Notes under the pieces: generated by a model
The model's database searches: none
What the model was told of the DNA's origin: nothing
The model's input: only the letters and a program-made list of their open reading frames with translations
Assembly: GCA_964520885.1 (NCBI GenBank)
Contig: CAZFQD010000113.1
Span: 1 to 7,548, forward strand
Direction: 5' to 3'
DNA: 7,548 bases
Source of the DNA: CAZFQD01 sp964520885
Lineage (GTDB): Bacteria > Bacillota > Clostridia > Oscillospirales > SIG519
Translations under genes and position numbers: made by a program
Part shown: positions 1-7,547 of the stretch, in pieces
Numbering within the stretch: the first letter of the stretch is position 1
How the letters are laid out: each line of letters opens with the position of its first letter

Positions 1-704
1 GGCTTAATATCGTTAAAAATACTCTTATCCTCTCCATAAACCGCCTCACTGTATCCAAACATTGCCTGCTGTTTATTATTGTTGAAATTAATTATTCCTC
101 CTATTCCATCTGGAACAAGAATAAATCCATTTTCATTTATTGAACCGGCATTAAAATAAGGCAGAACCTGAATTGAAACTATTTTATTAGCATCATTCTC
201 AACTATATTATTATCAAGTGGAATGGAAACCTTCAACTTATCTTTGTCTAATGTTATTATCATTGCCACACTAAGTTTATACTCTGAAAATTTAAATGTG
301 TATTTTAAAGAATTCTCCGATTTTTGAACTGTAAGATCATTATCGAATGCAGAATTGGTTGAACTAAAAACATCAAATAATTGTCCCTTTTTATCTATAC
401 AATTAATAATTAATTGAGCCGAAAGTCCAGCTCTGTTTATCCCTTTTGCATAATTATCATTTTTATAATCAAGAGGATTACTATAAATAATTTGATTATT
501 TTGTCTGTTAAATAATTTAAAAAAACCATTGCTTGGATTTACCGAAAGTTCAAAGTTATCGTTGTTGACAGCACTTACAAAATCCTCACCTTTTAATATT
601 TCCCAATTAGTATTTTTAGTATTGCTTTCATTTACATTAACACCTGCAACACCATTTATCACAAGAGCAACAAAAAGTATAAAACAAATGATTTTTTTCA
701 ACAT
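1..704 (-). CDS. DUF5696-like exported protein, N-terminal part (gene runs off the left edge)
   Basis: An open frame of 234 codons starts at ATG 704 and is still open at base 1, so the C-terminal part is missing. The start is fixed by a near-perfect ribosome site (AAAGGAGGTG, 711-720) and lies 20 bases after the preceding stop. Residues 1-21 form a signal peptide: LKK, a hydrophobic core, then a small-residue GVAG end. The rest looks like beta-sandwich, with alternating hydrophobic strands. I recognise the stretch FILVPDGIGGIINFNN (194-209) followed by YSEAVYGED (218-226). It resembles the motif I recall for DUF5696 proteins, roughly VPDGSGALIxFNN...VYGxD. The usual SGA is IGG here. DUF5696 has no established function known to me; its large size and its neighbours suggest a glycan-active or glycan-binding surface protein, which is inference. 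The part that might hold catalytic residues is outside the window. The export call is firm; the family call is moderate to good. Confidence 0.78.
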   Translation of the reverse strand, partial: MLKKIICFILFVALVINGVAGVNVNESNTKNTNWEILKGEDFVSAVNNDNFELSVNPSNGFFKLFNRQNNQIIYSNPLDYKNDNYAKGINRAGLSAQLIINCIDKKGQLFDVFSSTNSAFDNDLTVQKSENSLKYTFKFSEYKLSVAMIITLDKDKLKVSIPLDNNIVENDANKIVSIQVLPYFNAGSINENGFILVPDGIGGIINFNNNKQQAMFGYSEAVYGEDKSIFNDIK

Positions 705-710
705 AACTGA

Positions 711-720
711 CACCTCCTTT
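711..720 (-). promoter_or_regulatory. Strong Shine-Dalgarno site for the DUF5696-like gene
   Basis: On the minus strand this reads AAAGGAGGTG, a near-complete match to the anti-Shine-Dalgarno end of 16S rRNA. The GGAGG core is 8 bases from ATG 704. It sits between the TAA of the YIP1-type gene (725-727) and the next start. There is no room for a separate promoter, which supports co-transcription. Confidence 0.85.
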
Positions 721-724
721 TCTA

Positions 725-2292
725 TTAACCATTAGATATTATAATTGCCAATTCATCCATAATTGATGAGAAGAAACTTGAAATTTGTTGAAACAAGCTC
801 CAAATTAGAATGACAACAAATCCAATAATAGCCATACCTATAACGGTTAAGAATAAAATTAGAATGGTTTTTGCTAATGAAAATTCATGTATTATTTTCA
901 TACCGATTAATAATAGAATAATCGCCCAAAATAATCCTGCAATCTCAATTAAACCTAATAGGTTTCCTTCGCTTATTACTAAAAAGTTTGAAATAAATAA
1001 ATTAATTAGTATGGCTATTGTATATGGAATGGTAGAAACTGAACACACTACGATAATATCAATCATTCGTCCGCTTCCACTTAACATTGTTGAAAAAAGC
1101 CAATTTGAAAAGCAAAAAACAAAAAACAAAATTATTGTGGAAGCAAAAATATCAAAAATATTAAATTTCTCTAATACATTATAATTGAAAATAAAACCTT
1201 TATATTGCCAATTTAATATGGTTAAACAAAACCATAAAGAAAGAGTAATAATTGACAATATATAAATCTTTTTTGTGTTCTTAATAAGTGGTAAAAAACT
1301 TTCGTTTGGGTGAAACAAAGTTGTAATGGTCTTTTTAAATAGTGATAATTGGTCAAATTTTTTCGTTTGCTTTTGATTTGCAACCTTTTTTTTGCTTGGT
1401 TTAATTAAAAATATAATTATTATGAGAACCAAAATTAAAATTAAGTAAATATATTTTTTCGCAATTAGTTTTCTATATGGTTCAAATGCTGTTGAATAGC
1501 CTTGCCTATCATGTGCCAACTTAAAATTTTTCAATGCAGTATCTATCTCGCCCTTTGCTAAATAAGCCTTGCCAATGCCTTTATATGCTAACATAGAATT
1601 GCTATTTTGAATTAACACATTATTCCAATCATTTAATGACTTTTCATATTCTCCTTTATTGTAATAGTAAATTGCGTTTAATAAATTTTCACCATATTCA
1701 GTAGGTGAATACATTGTTATTCTATTTAAATAAGGATCTAATACAAAAACATCACTTTCATAGGCATCAATAGCAACTACACTCATATTTAAGCCGATTT
1801 CGGTACCTATACCGCCAAAAACACTGATTAAATCGCCATCAAAATTATATAAAAATGTTTTACCAGATTTGCTGTCTAATGCTAAAAACATATCATTGCT
1901 TAAAGCCTTAACATCCACAAAACTTGTTTTTAAATTAGGATTAAATAAACGAGTTCTCTCCACATCGGCATAAGTTCTTTGTGGTAATATGTTTGAACTT
2001 TCAGGATTGAATTTTTGAACTTGGTCTAACCCGTTTCCAGTATTTGAGGTAACTGTAAAAACAAAATCCTTTTGACTGATATCAAAGTTTGCAAACTCAA
2101 TGGGTATATTTTGACGCATATTCGATCTTTGCTTATCGTTAAAAATTGATTTCCAAAAATAATTTGAAAGAATATCCATAGTAACTGATATTTTTGCACT
2201 TCCGTAAAATCCAATAAACTCATAATCCGGAGAAAATGTTAGTGCACCCTTATAACATCCAACTAATATTGTATATAAAATGAATTTTAATA
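725..2292 (-). CDS. Propeller/TPR/YIP1-type membrane protein, C-terminal part (5' end cut by assembly gap)
   Basis: The frame is open from the N gap to TAA at 725-727. A Met at 2179 gives a 484-aa ORF, but the 37 codons upstream of it are also open and continue the protein (VGCYKGALTF, EFIGFYGS), so 2179 is probably not the true start. No ribosome site precedes it. Numbering from that Met, residues 1-158 hold beta-propeller/NHL-like strands (VQKFNPESSNIL, FLYNFDGDLISVFGG, VFVLDPYLNRITMYSP). Residues about 160-235 are a TPR pair (YYYNKGEYEKSLNDWNNVL, then AYKGIGKAYLAKGEIDTAL). One membrane helix lies at 242-260, followed by a lysine-rich, presumably cytoplasmic linker (262-275). Residues about 300-465 carry four or five membrane helices resembling bacterial YIP1-domain proteins. 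This implies an extracytoplasmic propeller and TPR anchored next to the permeases. A role as sensor or scaffold for the importer is inference. It belongs with the fragment at 2303-2816. Confidence 0.8.
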
Positions 2293-2302
2293 NNNNNNNN
2301 NN
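2293..2302. other. Assembly gap (10 N) inside one gene
   Basis: There are ten Ns in the beta-propeller region of the YIP1-type gene. Read from the upstream ATG at 2816, base 2303 is the first base of a codon. Read from the downstream frame, bases 2292-2291 are the last two of a codon. The missing length must therefore be a multiple of three to keep one frame, and 10 is not. The Ns are probably a placeholder of unknown or approximate length. Confidence 0.95.
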
Positions 2303-2816
2303 CTTGAGAGTCTACAAGAACTTTTGAAGGTTTAAATTCTAAACTATCTTCAATTAAATTGCTTATTGGTCTTGTAATCTCTTTTACTATTTCACCAGAA
2401 AAAGTAGAAATATAAATCTTACCTAATGCAGGATTGGAAATATAATAATAATTATTCCTTACAAATAAACCTGTCGCACCCAGCAACACATTATCTCCTC
2501 TATTATTATTAATTTCAATAATAGAAAACTTTTCAAATTGAATTGTTGAGATAATTATTCTTCCGACTCTTGCATCTAAAATATACACCATATTATCTAA
2601 AATAAATAAATCTGTTGCCCCAATAATACCATTATCATCAATTTTTACCCCAGATAAAACTTTATTAGGTTTATAAGAAATTGGAGTAGGTATTGCATTA
2701 TTATTATAATTGTACTCGTATCCACTATATGGTGCTTCTATTGCACATACATTTATTACAAGACAAGATAAAATTAAAACGATACAAATAATCAATTTTA
2801 TATTTTTCTTTTTCAT
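2303..2816 (-). CDS. Propeller/TPR/YIP1-type membrane protein, N-terminal part (3' end cut by assembly gap)
   Basis: ATG 2816 is preceded by TAGGAGAAGG, with the GGAG core 7 bases away, and lies 10 bases after the permease stop. The ribosome site overlaps that TAG stop, so translation is probably coupled. Residues 1-25 are a signal peptide: MKKKNIK, a hydrophobic core, then VCA before IEAPYSG. The Cys at 18 (LILSC) lies inside the hydrophobic core and is unlikely to be a lipobox. After a Tyr/Asn-rich stretch, residues about 60-170 show repeats of the form GATDLFILDNMVYILDARVGRI, then GATGLFVRNNYYYISNPALGKI, which is typical of NHL or six-bladed propeller strands. The sequence ends at LVDSQ next to the Ns. 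If read through the Ns as printed it would stop at 2250 with a low-complexity tail (IKIHFIYNISWML), which I take as an artefact. This is the front half of the protein at 725-2292, roughly 700 aa in total. Confidence 0.82.
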
Positions 2817-2818
2817 TT

Positions 2819-2829
2819 ACCTTCTCCTA
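2819..2829 (-). promoter_or_regulatory. Ribosome site overlapping the permease stop codon
   Basis: The minus strand reads TAGGAGAAGGT. The first three bases are the TAG stop of the upstream permease (2829-2827), and the GGAG core (2827-2824) is 7 bases from ATG 2816. A ribosome terminating on the permease would sit directly on this site, so the two genes are probably translationally coupled. Confidence 0.75.
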
Positions 2830-3690
2830 TTCCTTTATACCTGATGCAGACATAGTCTCAATAACACTCTTTTGTGTAAAAACAAACACTAACATTGGAG
2901 GTACCATAATCAATACACCAGCCGCCATTGTAGCTCCTTGTCGTGCTAAACCACCCATAACTATTTGAGATATTACCATATTAAATAGTTTCAGTTCTTC
3001 ATTGAATACCATATTCAAAGGCTGTTGATTCCAAACGGTTTGAAAGGCAAAAACAGATAATGTCAGCCATGCTGGTTTTACACACGGCATAACTACGGAG
3101 AATAGAGTTCTAAAGTTTCCTGCTCCATCAATTTTTGCAGACTCAATTAAAGCCATTGGCACCCTTACCATAAACTGTTTCATCAAGAATAATCCTAATG
3201 GTAATGGTAGAATAGGTAATATATACACCCAATATGTATTAATGAAATTTAACCGAGACATTAAAATATACTGTGGGATCCATAATACTGTCCCATTAAA
3301 CAATAACGCACCAACAACAACATTAAATAGCCAGGATAACTTTAATTTAAATTTAGCAAGTGGGTATGCGGCCATTGATGCAATAATAACATGTCCCACA
3401 GTTGCAACAATGCTAATAAATATACTGTTAAATATATATCTGGAAATTGGAACCCATAAATTTGATGATAAATAGAGTAAACTTTTGTAATTATCCCATG
3501 TAGGATTATTAACGAAAAAACGAGGTGGAAAAATAAAAATTTCCTCAATGGGTTTAAATGATGTTACTATGGAAAAAATTAATGGTAATGCCATAAACAT
3601 ACCAACAAACATTAAAAATATAATAATAAAAATATTTCCAAGTGTTGATCTTTTCTTGAGTTTTTTGTGTTTTATTAAGAAAAATTTCAT
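2827..3690 (-). CDS. Carbohydrate ABC transporter permease, MalG-like (CUT1 family)
   Basis: This 287-aa inner-membrane subunit would form half of the import channel with the permease encoded just upstream. It has six predicted membrane helices at about 18-44, 87-112, 120-142, 150-172, 205-222 and 252-273. The cytoplasmic EAA loop that docks the ATPase is clear at 183-206 (ESAKIDGAGNFRTLF, then MPCVKPA). SFKPIEEIFIFPPRFFVNN (44-62) after helix 1 is typical of MalG-type proteins, and the length is normal for the family. Start ATG 3690 has a modest site (TAGGTGA, 3694-3700) at short spacing, and the next Met (27) lies inside helix 1, so the start is secure. The gene follows the other permease by 18 bases. 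The substrate cannot be read from the permease. By resemblance it is closer to oligosaccharide or polysaccharide importers of the LplC/YtcP kind, which is a weak inference. Confidence 0.93.
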   Translation of the reverse strand: MKFFLIKHKKLKKRSTLGNIFIIIFLMFVGMFMALPLIFSIVTSFKPIEEIFIFPPRFFVNNPTWDNYKSLLYLSSNLWVPISRYIFNSIFISIVATVGHVIIASMAAYPLAKFKLKLSWLFNVVVGALLFNGTVLWIPQYILMSRLNFINTYWVYILPILPLPLGLFLMKQFMVRVPMALIESAKIDGAGNFRTLFSVVMPCVKPAWLTLSVFAFQTVWNQQPLNMVFNEELKLFNMVISQIVMGGLARQGATMAAGVLIMVPPMLVFVFTQKSVIETMSASGIKE

Positions 3691-3708
3691 ACTTCACCTA
3701 CATATTTA

Positions 3709-4647
3709 TTAATCATCACTCTTAACATATCTTAAGCCTAAATCTAATGCTTTTTTAAATAAAATTGTTAATACAAATAAAGCAACGGCTATTGCACACG
3801 CATATCCCATTTCGTATCTTATCATTGCATAATCCATTAGATGTAGAACGATAGTATGTGCCGAATAATTTGTGCTTGGAAATCCGCAAAGTTGCATAGA
3901 AATAGTGCTTACAGAAAAAGATATTGCAATTTGCATAACAGCACTAAAAACCAATTGTGGTTTGACCATTGGCAGTGTAATGTAAAAAAGCTCTTGAAAA
4001 CGATTTCTTATCCCATCAATCATACCGGCTTCATAAAGTGAATTATCAATCATATTAAATCCAGCAATAAATGCCAAAAACCCAGCACCAAGGCTCATCC
4101 AAATTTGTATTACCATTAGAATAATTAAATTATATTTAGGATCACTTAGCCACTGTATTGGGTCGTTAATCAACCCAAAAGCCATTAATTGACCATTAAT
4201 AAAACCATATGCATCTCCACTAAATATAAATTGCCATATAAAAAAAACTGATGACGAAAGCGATGGTGCATAGAATATGAATGTTAAGAAAACTCTAGAC
4301 TTTGCACCAAATTCATTTATAAACCATGCCATAAAAAAGCAAAGAATATAGCTAATAGGTCCTGTTATTACAGCAAAAGCAATAGTGTTTTTTAAAGCTA
4401 TATAAAAAACCTCATCATCAATGAGTAAACTAGTGTAATTGGATATTCCAACAAATGTTGGGGTTTCAAACATATTGTAATAAGTGAAACTAAGTATTAT
4501 AGAAGATACCATTGCTAATACAATCATTAGAAAAAATAATAAAAAGTAAGGAAGCATCAATAAATACAAATCTTTATTTTTTATTAAATCATTTTTTAAT
4601 GAAATTGAACTTATTTTTTTTGTTTTTACTTTATTTGCTCTTTGCAT
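3709..4647 (-). CDS. Sugar ABC transporter permease, MalF/UgpA-like (CUT1 family)
   Basis: This 312-aa inner-membrane permease is the partner of the MalG-like protein encoded next. A basic N-terminus (RANKVKTKK) precedes six predicted helices at about 28-56, 84-110, 118-142, 172-196, 230-252 and 280-300. The loop ETPTFVGISNYTSLL (61-75) and the EAA motif at 206-226 (EAGMIDGIRNRF, then ITLPMVKP) are hallmarks of CUT1 permeases. Glu206, Ala207, Gly208, Asp211 and Gly212 are all in place, so it should dock a MalK/MsmK-type ATPase. ATG 4647 lies 17 bases inside the end of the solute-binding protein gene. A GAGAGGAG ribosome site at 4655-4662 is embedded in that gene's codons, so translation is likely coupled. 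No nucleotide-binding subunit is encoded in the window. Confidence 0.94.
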   Translation of the reverse strand: MQRANKVKTKKISSISLKNDLIKNKDLYLLMLPYFLLFFLMIVLAMVSSIILSFTYYNMFETPTFVGISNYTSLLIDDEVFYIALKNTIAFAVITGPISYILCFFMAWFINEFGAKSRVFLTFIFYAPSLSSSVFFIWQFIFSGDAYGFINGQLMAFGLINDPIQWLSDPKYNLIILMVIQIWMSLGAGFLAFIAGFNMIDNSLYEAGMIDGIRNRFQELFYITLPMVKPQLVFSAVMQIAISFSVSTISMQLCGFPSTNYSAHTIVLHLMDYAMIRYEMGYACAIAVALFVLTILFKKALDLGLRYVKSDD

Positions 4648-7474
4648 TTAATAACTCCTCTCTTTTTTTATTAATCTCACGATTAATCTGAATATTCCAA
4701 ATATTTAATGCCTCAATATAATTTTTTTTGTTATAAACTACCTCTTTAAATGCATTATCAATACCTCTTACCATATAGTAACTACCAGGAATCTCCGGGA
4801 TTTCCACTATAGTTTCAAGTTGATTTTTAAGTTCAGCTATCTCTTTTTTATTCCACGACATTAGTTGTAATGCATCAATATTTGCAACAGCTTGCCTGCC
4901 TAGCACTCCTAAGATAGACTCTACTTCTAAACTGTATTTTGCTTGAACTGTTGCACTTGTCCACCACTTAATAAACTCCCATGCCTCAGCTTGTTTTTTG
5001 CACTTTGAAAGAATTACACAAGCAGTTGAAGCACCAGCTTGTATTGCATTTATTGTCTTATCCGGATTTTCAACGCCCGGTATTGTTGTCATTTCCCAAA
5101 GCCCATTAATTTCTGGTGCCGCCGCCTCAAGTAAATAATATTGATTATAAGGTGCAATTGCTAATGGTATTTCACCCATTCTAAAGCGATTATAAAAATC
5201 ATATGTAATTGGTATTCCATAATCGGTGTATAATTCTGTCCATTGCTTAAATGCACTTTGTGTTGCCAACATATTTAATGCAGTTGACTTTAAATCATCT
5301 TGATAAAATTTTCCTCCATTTTGCAAAACCAAAGCAGGAAAAATACTTTTTGCACCCATTCCAGCATCTACTGCACCCCACGCATCTAATGCAACATAGG
5401 GCACTCCCACCGTCATTTTGTGGCGTTGAATAATTGATATGGCATTATAGAACTCTTTCCATGTTTTTGGTGGGGATAAATTTAATTCGCTAAATATATC
5501 CTTTCTATAAAACATCATAAAGAAAAGTTGCTGGTCGGGTACTCCATATACACCATCATTTAAGGTAAATGGCACTATTGATTGTGGTGCAAACGACTTT
5601 AAATGTTCATAAAAATCATCAAATTTTGTTAAATCAACCAGTGCACCTCTCGCCGCCAAATTAACAGGCATACTTCTTCCTAACATAATTGCCATATCAG
5701 GTGATTGGTTAGAAATAAATGCTTCTACCATAGATGCACTTACCAACTTGATATTTACATTAATGCCCGTTTTGGTAGTAAACATATCATTTGTCATTTT
5801 TGAAATAACTTGTGCTTGGTCTCTACCTATTCCAAGCCACATAGTAATAGTTTTTGTATCATTACTTTCATTTATCGTGTTATAATTTCTAATAAACGAG
5901 TAGAAAAACTTACTAAATTCAAAACCAATTACATCAAAAAAATTAGCTTTAAAGTTTTCCACTTTCTTATTTCCATCAAATAAACATAAATAATCTAACT
6001 CCAAAGGTTGAAAACGAATATTTAATGCAAAAGCCGCAAAACCAACTATATTTCCATTAAAATTATTTAGTCTAATAGGTATTTTATTGGGACTTTCAAC
6101 CATATTATCAATTTGAAATGATAATAGATTAAGTATTTCTGCCTCCTTACTGGCATTTTGATTTATCTCCTTGATATTTATATATTCTGATTTTAATAAT
6201 GATGATAATTCTTCAAATTTACTTTTTAAATCAGGAATTTCCTTAAATAAGTTATAATCTCTAAACATATCTGGTGTAGTTCCTGTTACCATTATTATTT
6301 TTCTATAAATGTTTTCTAAATCATAAAGTGCTTTAATTAAATTATCAATTGTAGTTCCGAGTTTGCCTTGCACTACCTCTAATCTTATTTTGTTTGTACC
6401 TTTTTTGAGAAAAATTAAAGCATTTTCATTGTCTAAAACTGTTAAATACTTACCATCCCAATCCCCTGAATAAGGAAAGCCTATACAGTCCGCCTCTTTA
6501 AATGGAACAACCCCATTAACATATAGCCTTCTATTAGTAGCAAAACCCTTAACAACATTTTGTCTATATCTAAAGAACAAACTATATAATCCTTCTTTTG
6601 GGACATTAATATTCCATTCTAACCATTGACCTGCTTTTGACCAATTATTCCCAATCATATTTATTGAAGTTATATTTGGAAAATTAGGACTTGTTTTAGG
6701 GTTCGCAACATCTGCTGAGGCTGTAAGTGAACGCAGAGATTTTATAGCCCCTTTTTCCAACTCAATTTTTAAAGTTTCTTCATCATATACCATAGTTTTA
6801 TCAAATTTAGAAATGTATTGCTGATAGCTTATCGGTTCATTTCTACAACCTATAGTTATAGACTTCAACAAAAAAGGCTCCATTATGCTATATAATCTTA
6901 ATACATTAGTGCCCTTATTAAAATATAATTTTAAGTAATTATCACTTGATACATTCTTTAAAACTACAAAAGAGTTAATATACTCTCCTATTTCTATCTG
7001 TTCACCGGAAAATTCGTTGCCATTTATATCCTTTTCAAATTCTGACTTTTCATCTTTCCAAATCCTTGGCAAGAAAAAACTCTGAGCTTGAACAAATGGC
7101 ACAACTCCATTTAATTCAAGAGAAAGTTCAATATCTCTTACATTTCCCTTTAGTGGCAAATAACAGAATTCAAGTTCATATAACCCCTCTGTCTTTATAT
7201 CTACTTGAAAATCAATATAATCATTTTCGCCTAAAAAATTTAGATTTGTTTTATCACTTATTTCACTAATCACATTTTCAGAATTAATAACTATTTTTTC
7301 TTTTACATTCTTTGCATTAGAATAATTATCAATATATTTATCTTGATCTAAACTACTGTCTATTAGTTTTAAACCGTCTTCTAATGCTTGAACACTAATA
7401 AGATTTATACTATTAAAACTTAACTGCATTATCATTAAAACTACTAAAATAAAACATATATATTTAAATCTCAT
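4631..7474 (-). CDS. Large extracellular solute-binding protein with two N-terminal beta-sandwich-like repeats
   Basis: At 947 aa this is about twice the usual length of a CUT1 binding protein. Residues 1-30 are a signal peptide ending VQA before LEDG. There is no lipobox cysteine, so it is either released or held by an uncleaved helix. Residues about 80-210 and 228-375 are two related beta-rich units. Both contain the same NGVVPF motif (122-127, 320-325) after an EGLY(E/S)L strand, and both end in a KGTNxxRL strand (187-193, 358-364). They look like carbohydrate-binding sandwiches. A mainly helical linker follows (about 385-535). The binding domain proper starts near 541 (TITMWLGIGRDQAQVISKM) and shows family-1-type landmarks: PDMAIMLG (592-599), GALVDLTKF (610-618), YGVPDQQ (643-649), FYRKDIF (655-661), PKTWKEF (669-675) and AWEFIKWWTS (831-840). 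It would capture a glycan-derived ligand for the permeases downstream. ATG 7474 is set by TGGAGGG 7 bases upstream. Substrate unknown. Confidence 0.92.
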   Translation of the reverse strand: MRFKYICFILVVLMIMQLSFNSINLISVQALEDGLKLIDSSLDQDKYIDNYSNAKNVKEKIVINSENVISEISDKTNLNFLGENDYIDFQVDIKTEGLYELEFCYLPLKGNVRDIELSLELNGVVPFVQAQSFFLPRIWKDEKSEFEKDINGNEFSGEQIEIGEYINSFVVLKNVSSDNYLKLYFNKGTNVLRLYSIMEPFLLKSITIGCRNEPISYQQYISKFDKTMVYDEETLKIELEKGAIKSLRSLTASADVANPKTSPNFPNITSINMIGNNWSKAGQWLEWNINVPKEGLYSLFFRYRQNVVKGFATNRRLYVNGVVPFKEADCIGFPYSGDWDGKYLTVLDNENALIFLKKGTNKIRLEVVQGKLGTTIDNLIKALYDLENIYRKIIMVTGTTPDMFRDYNLFKEIPDLKSKFEELSSLLKSEYINIKEINQNASKEAEILNLLSFQIDNMVESPNKIPIRLNNFNGNIVGFAAFALNIRFQPLELDYLCLFDGNKKVENFKANFFDVIGFEFSKFFYSFIRNYNTINESNDTKTITMWLGIGRDQAQVISKMTNDMFTTKTGINVNIKLVSASMVEAFISNQSPDMAIMLGRSMPVNLAARGALVDLTKFDDFYEHLKSFAPQSIVPFTLNDGVYGVPDQQLFFMMFYRKDIFSELNLSPPKTWKEFYNAISIIQRHKMTVGVPYVALDAWGAVDAGMGAKSIFPALVLQNGGKFYQDDLKSTALNMLATQSAFKQWTELYTDYGIPITYDFYNRFRMGEIPLAIAPYNQYYLLEAAAPEINGLWEMTTIPGVENPDKTINAIQAGASTACVILSKCKKQAEAWEFIKWWTSATVQAKYSLEVESILGVLGRQAVANIDALQLMSWNKKEIAELKNQLETIVEIPEIPGSYYMVRGIDNAFKEVVYNKKNYIEALNIWNIQINREINKKREELLNAKSK
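4655..4662 (-). promoter_or_regulatory. Ribosome site for the first permease, inside the binding-protein gene
   Basis: GAGAGGAG on the minus strand, 7 bases before ATG 4647. It is made from the codons for Arg-Glu-Glu near the C-terminus of the solute-binding protein, whose TAA (4633-4631) lies downstream of the permease start. The layout decides the permease start and predicts translational coupling. Confidence 0.8.
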
Positions 7475-7480
7475 TTTGCA

Positions 7481-7487
7481 CCCTCCA
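7481..7487 (-). promoter_or_regulatory. Ribosome site for the solute-binding protein
   Basis: TGGAGGG on the minus strand, with the GGAGG core 7 bases from ATG 7474. It lies only a few bases beyond the 3' arm of the dyad at 7491-7547, so a hairpin formed in the mRNA would end almost at the ribosome site. Confidence 0.75.
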
Positions 7488-7490
7488 TTA

Positions 7491-7547
7491 GAAAATAGGT
7501 ACTGTCAAAAATTTTACTTTAAAAACAGCTGACAGCACCTAATTTTC
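7491..7547 (-). repeat. Imperfect inverted repeat (17-bp stem) upstream of the operon's first gene
   Basis: Left arm GAAAATAGGTACTGTCA (7491-7507) and right arm TGACAGCACCTAATTTTC (7530-7547) are reverse complements apart from one extra base and one transition. The loop of 22 bases is AT-rich. As RNA read from the minus strand, the transition becomes a G-U pair, so the stem is 17 pairs with one bulged U. It lies in the presumed leader of the binding-protein gene and nearly touches the window edge. It could be a leader hairpin, an operator, the terminator of an upstream gene (only a short TTTTC follows) or the remains of a small mobile element. The sequence does not decide between these. Confidence 0.7.

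Noticed and set aside
810..1184. 124-aa ORF on the plus strand
   Set aside because: Lies wholly antisense to the YIP1-like membrane region; no ribosome site, and the composition is that of a reverse-strand shadow. The same applies to the plus-strand ORFs at 529-735, 3242-3475, 3856-4041, 5251-5433 and 7066-7269.
2026..2223. 65-aa minus-strand ORF overlapping the YIP1-type gene
   Set aside because: Out of frame with the longer protein and without recognisable features; an out-of-frame shadow. The minus-strand ORF at 3342-3548 inside the permease is rejected for the same reason.
2250..2292. C-terminal tail of a 188-aa protein (IKIHFIYNISWML, stop at 2250)
   Set aside because: It arises only from reading the ten Ns literally. 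The other frame continues an obvious propeller protein, so this tail is an artefact.
4655..4675. A7 run before GAGAGGAG as a programmed frameshift joining binding protein and permease
   Set aside because: The permease frame has a TAA immediately before its ATG, so shifting cannot produce a fusion, and the -1 frame also ends shortly after. The motif is better explained as a normal ribosome site.
7470..7487. ATG at 7489-7487 as an earlier start or leader peptide
   Set aside because: It reads ATG GAG GGT GCA AAA TGA, a five-codon frame made of the ribosome site itself and out of frame with the binding protein; most likely chance.
7503..7508. TTGACA on the minus strand as a -35 promoter box
   Set aside because: A -10 box at 17 bases would fall on the ribosome site, and none resembling TATAAT is there. 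The hexamer is part of the dyad arm.
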